A stretch of 64,000 nt of DNA from NCBI RefSeq assembly GCF_026262505.1, contig NC_067206.1:11551507-11615506 (forward strand), given 5' to 3'. Each line of letters begins with the position of its first letter. Position 1 is the stretch's first letter. Both the position numbers and the translations under genes were made by a program. The notes beneath the pieces were generated by a model. It was not told where the DNA came from. It saw nothing but the letters and a program-made list of their open reading frames with translations, and searched no databases. This document shows positions 39,016-50,636 of the stretch, piece by piece. The DNA is from Trichomonas vaginalis G3. Taxonomy: Eukaryota > Parabasalia > Trichomonadida > Trichomonadidae.

Positions 39016-42000
39016 CTGGGCATACTTGGAAGATCGGCAAACAGAAATAAAACATTGCAATGAAATAAATAATTTTTATCTCGAAATTTGAATTAAAATG
39101 TGGAATTCTGGGAACGGGAAAGGTTATTTACTTGAGGAACAGGTAAAGGTGGTGGAGGTGGAAGTTGGTGGCAACCAGTCCATTTTATATTCCTTCCCTA
39201 GCTAAATTGTCCGTTTAATTTCATGGTCGCCCGGAAAGTCTTTGAATCGGACAGGTCGAGTTACAACCATTTCTTGGTCTCAAACTCATATATAAAACCT
39301 GTTTGTCTGTATATTCATCGACCTATGGCACCGAGACACAGAACATTTGACCAAACGACAAAAAGTGTCATTTGGATGGTCACGCAGACCAATCGCAATT
39401 CGAAAGCACTTCGAAAAGCCTTACGTCTCAAGGGAGAGGGTGTCTGGATGCCAGGCAGAGGGTCATGAACATCTGACGAGCAGTACATCCATGCCTGGGA
39501 GGACAAATAAGGTCCTTGGATTGGCAATTCTAACCAACTCCTCTGGGACGTACCTCCTACGCAACGGGATGAACGAAAGAGCCCAATTCCAAAAGGTAGG
39601 AACTAAATTTTGCCAAATTACCCTTATTAACATACTTATCCAAATAAAGCACCTAAAATTACTTGGTTCCCCTAAAATAAGAAATTTTTTTTACTCTTAG
39701 AACCACTCCGAGGTCTCCTTACGGTTGTTGAGCTTGTCACGTCATGTGTCTGACCTTCGTCTTCTGCCTGGATTGGAACCCATGATTGCGACAAGCTGCC
39801 CATGGAGATTGAACCGCGATCCGGGTTAAGGTTCTTGTCCCAGTGTTTGAGGACTGGGGTAAGAACCTTGCCTTTTTGTCCCTTGTTGCGATTTGTATGG
39901 GTAGGGTTGGGAAAATTTCGTAAACCGTCCATCGGCAACCTAAAGGGTTGCCCATGTAGCGGCTTCAAGGAAGCTCTTCGGTGTTTCTTCTTCCTCTTCT
40001 CCTCTTCTTCTCGACAATTCCTTCTTCAATTGGTACTCCCACGAAGTACGGGTGTTGCATGTTCTGTCCTTTTCCGAGTACCTTCAGATTGGCGTCTATC
40101 TCTTCGAAGAAACGGTAAAATGAGTCTGGCAAGGTCTCGGTTGTTTCTCTCTCGTAATTGCGCAAGGTTTCCCCCGTGAAATCGTTCAGGCATTTCTCAT
40201 AATGGAAGCTTGGTTTCATGAGGACATCGGCTTTTGGAGATTGGTCATCTCTGTCATTAAGACTATCTTTGGAGAGTCTTATGTTTTGTTCGATGAGCTT
40301 TCAATGGCAATTTGAATTTGAATGGGCGCTTGTCCCTGGCAACGCTTGAAAGGACCATCTGCCATTGGGTGTTCGCTTCGGTGCTTGTTCTACATCGAAA
40401 AATGAAGTGGTTTGAAAGAATGAAACGGTTTTACTTCAAAAAAGCTGTGTTATTACAGTTATGTCATAATCAACAATTAAATAATATCTCTTGTTCCTTT
40501 TACTTCTGGAAGTTGTTGTCTCCTTCCGATAAAAGTTTGGAAAATGAGAACCAAAAAACGTTTTTTGAGATTGCGGAAGAGTTTCAGGCAAAACGTTTCA
40601 TATTCCGGATATGTTGGGAGCATTCGAAACATCTGAGCTGACTTCGGACAAAAAAAAATTGGACAATGTCAAAACAAATCAATCCTTTGGTCGGACTGCT
40701 TGAAAAGGTAAGTCCTTAACATGTAAGTAGCTCTGTGTAAAAGTCTTCTCATTTTCTGATAACTTTTTGGAGTATAGCATCGTAGTTTAGAAAGTTTTAA
40801 TTTTAATTGTCTTTATTCCACTCTGACCATCCTAAACGGTAACTATCGCATGAGGTCAAGAGTAGCTTTGTAGCTTTAAGTGGACCTTATCTGTTCCTTG
40901 ACTCCTGCAATTTTGGTTGCAATTGTGGTTGAGCTCCTTCAATGTTCGCGTTATGTTCGTTCTCAACGCCCTTCACATGGCTTGCGAAACTCTCATCGGT
41001 CCATTTCGAGATTGGTGTGGGACTAATTTAACTTGCTTCATTCAAAAAATGCAAAAATTTGTTACTCAAAACGTTAAGGTTGACTGAACCGGTTGGAATG
41101 TCGCCTATCAACAGGTTATGTAGAACGGCTACCCGAGAAGTGAAGGAGAAGACTGAATTGCCAATTTCATATGGGTATGGGGTTCCTCCTTGTTTGGTAT
41201 TTATCAAGGACGTTTGTTTAGGAAACTTAAGCATGAGAGTTTTCTCCTTTGGCGTCCTTTATGTCGTGAAAGGAGTTTTTTCTGGTATTTGAATTGGAAA
41301 TTCCAAGTCGAAGTCTCGAATTCAAGGCAGCCCTTTTCCAGAAATATGCGGTGAACCTTGACCTTGGGCTCATTACCCTGCGCCAGTACTGCTTAACAAC
41401 TTCATTTATCTCTTATAAGGTAAATTGCCTCGTCAAATCCTTCTGGTATTGCCGAGTCCTTCCATCCGACAGGAAAATATTTCCCGACAAACTTGGAAAA
41501 CTTCCGACAAAGGGAAAAAATTTTTCCCCGACAACAGGAAGAATCTTCCAGTTGTCCGTCCGTAAACCATTCAAAAATTTTCGAAAATTGAGAACTTTTG
41601 GTCCGCTCAGAAAAAAGTTTTTCCTTCCGACAGAAAAAGTTTTCCTTCCGACAGAAAAGTTTTTTCTTCCGAACCAGAAAAGTTTTTTCTTCCGACAGAT
41701 AAAATATTTTCCATCCACAGGACACAACGAATGTTCCGACGTCCCACCAACCGACCCATTCCCAAACCAAGAGGAACCTAAACAGCCACCAGCCCTGCAC
41801 CTCAGTCCAGCAAGTACCGTCCGAATTTACTACCATTTCCACTCAAGGTTACTACCCACGCACAGAGGCTTCCCGAACTAACCCTCCTCAGCCTATGCCT
41901 TACTTCCCAACCCTGGATGTTTATGGCAAACCCTGCCCCACAAATTCCAATCTCAATCCAAGAGAGACCAAGGTTCGAAGAAGTCTGAACCGTTTTAACA

Positions 42001-45000
42001 GCAAAGAGAATGTCTACCTACCCCATGGAAGAAGACAGGCACTCACTCTCTTCGTCAAATGACGATTTCGACTCGTACCACAAGAATCGTCGCGACCGTG
42101 AAAAGACTACTCAAGGCAGTCTGAGAGACTCTTCACCCTACAATCCATTTACAGTTGGAGCTCTCAAGAACATGCGCAATTAAAGAAGTCATCACAACCA
42201 GCTGAGACCGCAAAACAGACGACCTCGCAAGAGCCGTCCGCTCGTCAAAAACAAAGACTGAGATAGTGCCGACTTCATACTTGCAGCTTGCCCTTACAAG
42301 TAAAATAAACAATAGAAATTAAAAACTTTTTACTCTTTCCTTTTCTAGAGTTGTTTAGAGCTGGTTTCTCTTGTAGAAACCTTTTTCGTAACTCTCCATG
42401 GTCATGTAAATTTGCGATTGGTTACGCAATTCAGGTTCGTTTGTTTTTGAACCTTACGTAATGTAACGCTTTCCATCCTCCTCAGGAAGTAAAGCTGCTA
42501 ACATCTGACCAATTTTCTCGGTGACTTTCGGAGCTCATGAAAAATTGTCACTTTTAAACGGTAAGTTTTAGTCTTAATTACCTTTGTTTACCTTTTATTG
42601 TCAAGCGTAGTATTGGAGTGCAATTTCTCTTCTCTGTGCGGAAGTTCTCGCTTTCCGGTGTACCTGGAGAACTCAAGAGTGTCAAGAAGAATACTGCATG
42701 CTGCTCTTCGTGAGTCGTCGTATTTTGGAAGTGTTTGGGCCACCTTCGAAGTCTTTCGGAACAATGATAAAAATACACTTTTTCTATTAAATCCGTTTTG
42801 GCATTTCTCAATGAAGTGAGTATAGTTTCTGGCCGAACATTGGAAAGAGAAAAGTACCTTGTCTGGCAAAAGACAACAAATAGCTGCCTTAGTTGTCAAT
42901 TCGGCATTGTACTCGTAATTGAATTCATTGTACTTTCTCTTCACGTACATAAAGACTCAAGCAAAATGGTATTTGCTTTAAGAAAGCTACCAATCTTACT
43001 TAAGACTAAACCACTCTAGAATTTTTAAAGCTTGACCTTTTTTAACAATTTGAATTTGTTGCTGAATTCAGTAAAAATAATGTTTAGGATGAAAGTGGTG
43101 AGAATCTACCTCATTTCTACCCTCATTTCTACCCTCTTGAATTTCATGAATTTTCCCGAAATAAAAAAATAAAGTTATTTTTATTTTTCTTTATTTTTAT
43201 CCGGAATATAAAGACAGATATGTCAACAACAAGAACACAACATACAGTTATAGTCCATGAAAGCTGATGAAAATTGAAGAATACGAGTACATACAGTTGT
43301 AACAACACAATTGCGTCTAATTCGTTCGTCCAAAGACGATATGTACCAAAATGCAGTATTTGACTGCATGTTTTTGCTCCAGATACTAAACACGCAAGGA
43401 CGACTGGTCAGAAACCAAAGCACACAAGATTTTTGAGTGAAATTTCCTCCTAGACCGAGAATTCTCAGGCCTTGCATAAACACATGAAAAATCGTAAAAA
43501 TTTTGCCCAAGAAATTAATGATGGATATGTGATGTTACATTAGAACTATCTTGTGAAATGCCGTAGCAAATGTGGCTCAACCATCGTTTCTTGGTAATAT
43601 TTACAGACTTCTTTGACGAACTTCACAGACAAGACGTAAGAGAATGGAAGAAACTTCAAAATGCAAAAAGATGAAGTCATTGAAAGCAAAAAGACAAAAA
43701 AGCATTCAGAAAAGAATACCACGTTCGGTAACCAAAAGGAAAGGAAAAAGAACTATAAATATGAATTTTATACTGAAGAGATGGAAAATGAGGAAGTATA
43801 AATGAATGTTATGTTGCATTTAAGTCAGAAGAAACAACGAAAAGCTTTTTACGAACCTTTGCTAAGATTTTACAAATCTGACAGAAATTGGTTCCTAATC
43901 CGCGAAAACTTACCGATTTCAATGACCCCTAATGAGATGTGAATACAAATAGTTCAAGATACGTTACCTCAAACCACACTATGATCAGATTAAAAGGTTG
44001 TACAAATTCTTACCATTCAAAGAAGATTTGCCATTTGTTAAAGAAGAAATAACAGAGTATTTTGACAACTCAAACAAGTATAGTAAATGACTCCTTTATT
44101 TTTACGCTGACTTTTACAATTTTGAACTTTGTTTGCGTAGATATGAATCTCTGAAAGAAGTAGAGGGTCTTGATGACTTTGTACTTCCTCCCAGTAGTTC
44201 AACTCTGTCAAACTTACCTGCCATGGACTCTTTCATACAGTTCAATGAAATCGTCTTCGAGCAATCCCGGGAAAAGTATAAATGTCAGTAAGTATTCTTT
44301 TAACAATCCTACTTAAACTCTTGCTGTCCTGTAACCAAATGACCAACTGAAGATGTTTAAAGGTGTCCTGAGCTTTCTTAAGGAATTTCGAACACCATAG
44401 AGGCGAAATCATCTAATGATAAGAAGACATCTATGAGGGTAGAGTCTTTCCAATCGTAAGATTGCAATTCTTCGAATGTATTCTATCTCTTTCTGTTTGG
44501 TTTCTGAAGTGTTTCTTTCTAATATCTCTGCATTTCTCATTTGGGATTATAGAGATTTATATACTCATTTATAGATTGTATTCAAAACTCTTCTTTGTAC
44601 TTCTTTATCCCAATCTAACAACTAGTATGCCTTTATACATACTAACTTAACTTCTTATAATATCTTTGAACGAATTGACGGTTTGGGGTCAAATTGACCA
44701 AATGAAGTCGAACAAAATAACAACTAACTCATAGAATGGTCTTCTCATCTAGTTCTGTGTTGTGCAGCCATTTTAAAGAATAAGTGAAAGTCTTAACCCG
44801 ACCCAGGTGGTGGCGATTAGACCTGTATAATTCTGAGCAATAAAGACTTGTCATGTATAGGTTTTATCTGCAGCATTTTCTACTTCCTTCTTGTTCTTGT
44901 TTAAAAACATTCTAAATTTTTGTCAATGCAAGCAAACTTTTTTTCTAAACATATTTTAGAAAAATTAAAATTTTTATCTTTATTGAAAAATGTCTAGCCG

Positions 45001-48000
45001 ATTTCGCTATCTATATTCGAGACAACTTGTTGACAGCAAAACATCTGTCGAACCATAAAATCTTACATAGTGTAAACAAGAAGGTGAATTTGTTCTAAAG
45101 TTCTGTTTCTGGAATATGAAGAACCATAAACATAGCAAAGAGCAGTCTTATAAGTTGTCAATGACAGACTTGTTGACAGAGATGACGCCCGATGGAAAGA
45201 TATCAAATTCTGAACTGCAAGAAGAACACATGCGCTGTTCTTGAAAGGAAATAAGGAAACAAGAATAGAAGAGCTATTAAAGGGACAAGACTTTTACAAA
45301 TATATTCGGAGAAATTTGACATAACTCCACCAGAGAGGGAGAAGAAGAGAGAAGAGAAAGAAAGAGTAGAAGAAGAGAGAAAGAACAGAGCTCGAGAAAC
45401 CTAAGTCCAGAGAAAAGAAATTTTGACAATGTAAAAATAGAAATTTGTTATTTTTAAGAACATTTCTGGGTCAAATGTCAAGTTCTCTGGAAAAACACTG
45501 CTTTAGACCTACAAAATCTTTTTACCCATTTACCTTGAATTCAAACTATCTTAGATCATTAAGATTCAGTATCTGTCTGCTTTCTTGGTTCATAAGGTAT
45601 AAATTTGTAATGACCTTGCCTTCTTTAAGGTTGAGAAACTTCTGTCAAAATTTTCTTTGACTGCCTAACAAACCTTCTATGTCTAGGGGGAGTCTTAAAT
45701 TTCGCTATCCATTTTTAGGTCACAATAGCAAAACTTAACTGGTTCGATGTTCCAAAAAAACTTGCTGAATGATAGACTTTTCAAAATGAAGAAGTAAACA
45801 TTCAAAATATAAGCGATGGGTCTAGTTCTTCTTTGTACTCTGACATGATACTTGTTTGACTGAGATGATATTTTGCCATCTTTTCTATCGGATAAAAAAT
45901 ATATTTTTAACTTCATAGAAAAATTTTTCTTTGTAATATACACTATTCTGAACGTCAAAAGGATTTTGACACATTTGCCAAGATGTTCGTTTAGACAGCT
46001 GTGCATATAAACCATAATATCTGACATATTGTTTATACGAACGTACAATGACCTTTATCTAAACACTCAAAGTTAGTCTCATCTATAACAGTTCATATAA
46101 CTCCTGTGTTGCTTCTAACATGTTTGTCTCTCTTCGGTATGATGGAATTTTGTCTTGGGAATTGAACTTTGGAAATATGCTAATGTCAGAATATGAGAAC
46201 AAAGTGGTTTAAAAAGTCAGATTGGTCAAAGTTTCTGTATAGTCCGTCAAAATATATCTGTATCTGCATATGAGAATCCTGACGTTCTTGACAACTACAT
46301 ATCTTCCTGTCAGAACTTTTCTAACTTCATCGGAAACAGCATTGTTTGAAACCAATAAGAATTGACATTTTTCACAAACTCTTTGCGTTTTATACTTTCT
46401 TCTTCAACAACTCCAAACTTTGTCTGTTATAAGATCTCTTCAAAGCAGTCTGAGTTAAAACTTTGTTGTATCTATACTTTTGAAGTTCATTTGCAAAACT
46501 ATAAGTTTCATTAATTCTCTATGAAGAGTTAAATTTACCGCAAGATGTTTTCCTAAAAGTTTGTCATATTCAGGGTTCGATAGCCCTCAACGAGTTTTGC
46601 AACAAAATATCTTGTAAAGAAAGCTGTTTCTAACATGTCCTTGGTTTTCTCCAATTATAAATGGAGAAGCAGTTTATAAGCACTGTGATTGTTGTAAGAT
46701 GTTTTGCAAACCAACATAAGATATCCTCATAGACTCTATTCGTTCCATTGCATATAAATTTCTTTGACATGGTCTAACCAAAGCTTCTAATAATATTTCT
46801 TTCCATTCTACTTTGTCAGTATTTAATATCCAGTGAAAGATAGAAATAGAAAGTTTGGAGAAGTGTATAAAACTTTATACCTCGAAACTTGAGAAAATCT
46901 TCTAACTTTGACAAATAAGATACTCCCAAGCATCTAACACTTCAATGCCACTTGTACAACTTTTATTTCTTTAAGTTCTGTCCTACATTCTTGTTCAGAA
47001 AACTATTGTTGCTCTTGGTTTGTTAAAGCAACATCCCATTCTTCATGACATAACATTCTGGGGCAGAGTCAACATAAATGAACTAAACGTTTCAAATTCT
47101 CGAACTGTTTGTTAAGTCTCGAAATGAGACACATATTTCCTGACGCTTGGAAAGTCATAAAAATCTTGAAACATCTATTTGTTAGGGTGAAAGAAATAAA
47201 AAAATATTACTTGCTTGTTTATTTGCATTTGTTGCATTTGTTGTTCTTGACTATTTGGTTGTTGAAGTTGTTCTTGTGAAATACAATACTTTCACCAGTT
47301 TGCATCTTCAATTCCGAACTTTCTGCCGGGTGCATTGACAAATACAGTAGACATAAAGATAGTTTTTAGCAGGAACACAAGTTTGCGTCAACTAATGTCA
47401 ACTTAACTTGCCAAAGTGCTTTGAGTTCACTAAGGTTGAAAATTCTGCCAATTCGAAATGAACAATAGCCAAACCACAGCAGAGAAAGTATTGTTTATAC
47501 GCATAAGTATCTTTTGGTCATAGTAGTTTCTGTCGAACATTCGAATACACTTTGAACCTGTAAGTTTGAAACAATATATAAAAGAGTGTGCTTAAGGTCA
47601 ATGGAATAGACATTCCTTGTAATGACACCTTTTTCCTGTTATAGGAAACTGTTGGTAGTAAAAACCAAGAAAATAAGTTTTTGTATTATAGCTCATATCT
47701 TTTATAGTAAACTCAGTCGGCCATCCAAAATAATGAAACCTGCTCTAGTTGCAGCACATGTTTACACCGTACTTAAGTATTAAATAAGTCAACAAAACCT
47801 GTTGGTGGTATATCTGAGTAAGTATCTCCAAAGGAGTATTTTTAACCATTCACAACAATAAAGTCTTCTGGTGTCAAAAAGAGCAAAACAGGCTTTAGTC
47901 GTCATTGTGTTTAAAGTTAGTTTACAATATCGTCCTTGAACTTTGTAAGTTTGTTTGTTATAGAATTATATGACTCAGGGTTTTTAGTCGTAATAGTATA

Positions 48001-50242
48001 AACCATTATATCTTCTGCCATTTATATATATTTAAAAGTTTTTCTGAAAGTGGAGAAGAACTTCATCTAAACTTCACATGGGTTTCTTGAAGTTCTCTGT
48101 CTAAGAAGTTCAATATTTTGTAAGACATAGAACTTTCCTTGTCTACACGAACAAACAAAACAGGGTCTTTCATATCGTTCAAGTGTGTAAAAGTCATTGA
48201 AATAAATCTATATATTTTTCTCAAACATCTTAATGAGTTGACATTTTTACTAGCAAATAAATTTTTAATGAAATGTTTGGCGTCAAATATTTTTATACGT
48301 CTGGGAAACTATACTTTAAGTTCAACGTTTCACCTCCTTTCATAAAGTATATCTTGTTCAATGACATATATGAAACACCACAGCAACTAAGTTGTCGGTT
48401 TCTATTTCTTTGATGTTATTATCGTCTGCCTCTGTCAAAAGTTTAATAGTTCTTTCAAGACTTCATGAGGTGCAATGACATATGAGTTCACTTTTCAAGG
48501 GTTGGTGTTCGCACCTTAAGTTCTATATTATATGCCTAAAGCTTGACAAATCTATCTCTCTGAGTTTGAAGTTTGTTTTCAGTTGTTATGGTAGTCGTTT
48601 CGAATACGACTGCAACAGAACTTAAGTCTCTGCTAACTTCAGGATATGTTGTTGTTCTTTTACAGGAACAATTGTTATACCATCTTCGTCTTCGTATGGT
48701 TTCCCACCAACTCACCATCTCCTGTCTTTGACATTGACAACACCACTTTGACTGTTTTGTTTGAGTTGGTGAATTTAACTTCACATCTGCCACCGCCATT
48801 AAAACCTTTTGAAACACTCACGCTTCTATTTTTCGGAAATGACATTTTACTTAGAATAAAAAGATGGACGTATTCGAGTATCTCTTCGAATTGAAGCAAG
48901 AAAACAAAGTTTACCATCACACAAACAATACAAATCACAGTTGACAGAATAGTTCTTTATACAAACAATGGTAAAATGTTATATGAATAGCAGTCTTTGC
49001 TGAACCAAAATATTTTCTATAAAGCAAGAAAGTTGGTATAACCGAAATGGTGAAAGTTCTTTGAAGCAGACAAAAATATAACTTCAAAAACTTACAGATA
49101 TTTCTAGAAGGTAAGTTTATCTACATAATATTAATGTCAAAACTGGGTATACTGTCAATATTTGACGGGAGAGGAAGTCCAGTTCAAGAACAACTTACTG
49201 ACGCTGCTGCCAAAAATCTGCTCGATGGAAGCTGTCGTTATGCCAATCTGAGGAGCCCAGCAGGTTTCATCGAACAGAATCTTCAAAAGAGCTATCTTCC
49301 GTGAAAAGTGCTATGGTTTTGTAAACTTCTTTGCTCTCAGTTCATTAGGGAGCCTTCTGCTTCACCGAGTATATTGTATTTGTACTGCAGTACCAACAGT
49401 TGAAAATACCACCCATAAAGTCTTCTGAGGTCAGCAAATGGAATGCCAAGCCAAAAGTTTGAACGGTCTCCATTTGTGATTATTGAGTTTTTTTGACCTC
49501 CTGTATGAGTCCATACTTTCACATGATGGCATAATAAGAACTTGCATTTTCAGGGTTAATGGTTGTTGTGAAGTTGTTGTTAAAGTTCATAGCATCTAAT
49601 GTCAAGTTGTATGACCTCATATCCTCAACTGTAAATATTCTTCTCTGGATAAATTATTTGCCATCTATGTTTATATGATATTTAATACCGGGGTTGTAAG
49701 AAACAAGAATAGTCATTTATAGTTCGTCTGAACAGTAACAACAAATAGTATCTGCATGTTTCATTGCAGTTGTTAAAGCAATATCTGTTCTTGGCACCTG
49801 GGTCAGCACTTTGGTTTCCAACTTCACCTGCAAAGTCTTTGACAGATATTTGGTGTATAGGGAACATAAGTGGAACTGCAATATATTTGGGCAGCTAAAG
49901 CATTTGAAATATCTGGCTCCAACATATAGGACTGCAAAGTCTGCTTTCTATTCTTCTTGCATTCAACTTTTTCGCATGAACTTAACTGGTCCCAACAGTT
50001 CCAGCACAGCATTGAAATAATAGTTTACTTCATTGTTGAAGTTTGAGAAACCAAAGTCTAAGTCAACCTTTTCTTTGCAAAAAGGTCACAGAACTTGGCT
50101 CCACCAGTTCTAGCTACATAAAGCTGAATGGTTTGTGTTGGTGCAATGACTAAGTTATTTTTGCTTGGAGTAAGTTCATAGAAATTTTTCCTGCCCCAGT
50201 TTGGCAAGTATCTTAAAAAAACCTGAAGAATGAGAAGATTAC
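39016..50242 (+). mobile_element. Maverick/Polinton, copy 2 (partial, heavily broken)
   Basis: Collinear with copy 1 from about 25,530 (polymerase 3' end) to about 36,510 (capsid gene). In order it holds remnants of the Pro-rich gene (39,090-39,400), coiled-coil gene (39,700-40,400), small genes (40,440-41,040), the gene next to the palindrome array (41,060-41,460), the array itself (41,463-41,712), the Pro/Tyr-rich gene (41,740-42,303), small genes (42,320-43,015), KilA-N (43,220-44,090), ATPase (44,105-44,955), charged protein (44,990-45,432), a hypothetical (45,450-45,885), helicase (45,910-47,180), minor capsid (47,215-47,905), small genes (48,010-48,846), antisense gene (48,865-49,305) and capsid (49,200-50,242). 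Nearly every gene is broken, with over a hundred small length differences in total; substitutions are few. This profile looks like raw long-read sequence more than ageing. Confidence 0.82.
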
Positions 50243-50383
50243 TCTGAAGGAGCTTTCGAGACAACAGATGGAAAAGTTTACTTCACTGACCAACAGTTCA
50301 TTATAGAACATCTCATTGACTTAGAGTCGAAATATTCTAAACTTTACAACAAACACAAAAAGTTGAAAGGAAAACAAAAACAA

Positions 50384-50606
50384 ATGGCATATGATATTTA
50401 TGAAGATGTTGACGACACAACTGTTCCTGCAGGTGAAGTAAAGTCAGAGGAACCGAAAAGTGACGAAAAACCGATAGAAGAAGAAACCAAAAACTGAAGA
50501 TAAACCAAAACCAAAGTTTAGTTTCCAAACTAAACCAAGTCAACCTTCATTAGCTGGTATGGGTTGGCGTCAAAGACTTATGGCAGCAGGCGGTTATGTT
50601 AAGTAA
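50384..50606 (+). pseudogene. Acidic Lys/Glu/Pro-rich protein, copy 3
   Basis: Counterpart of the second part of 22,801-23,385, starting MAYDIYEDVDDTTVPAGEVK. Ends 30 bases before the polymerase. Broken. Confidence 0.4.
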
Positions 50607-50636
50607 AGAAAAAAACATTTTTTTATTTTTATAAAA

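Larger units (their letters stand above)
16844..39016 (+). mobile_element. Maverick/Polinton element, copy 1 (left end present, right end replaced by copy 2)
   Basis: About 22 kb with the Polinton gene set: retroviral-type integrase, family B DNA polymerase, FtsK/HerA packaging ATPase, major capsid protein and a candidate minor capsid protein, plus SF3 helicase, KilA-N protein, methyltransferase and fibre-like gene. The left end is placed just after the A-run at 16,843. No inverted copy of the left end occurs to the right, so the element is incomplete in this window. Broken: roughly one to two dozen breaks, while many of the small genes look whole. Near identity with copy 3 makes it young. 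Confidence 0.88.
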
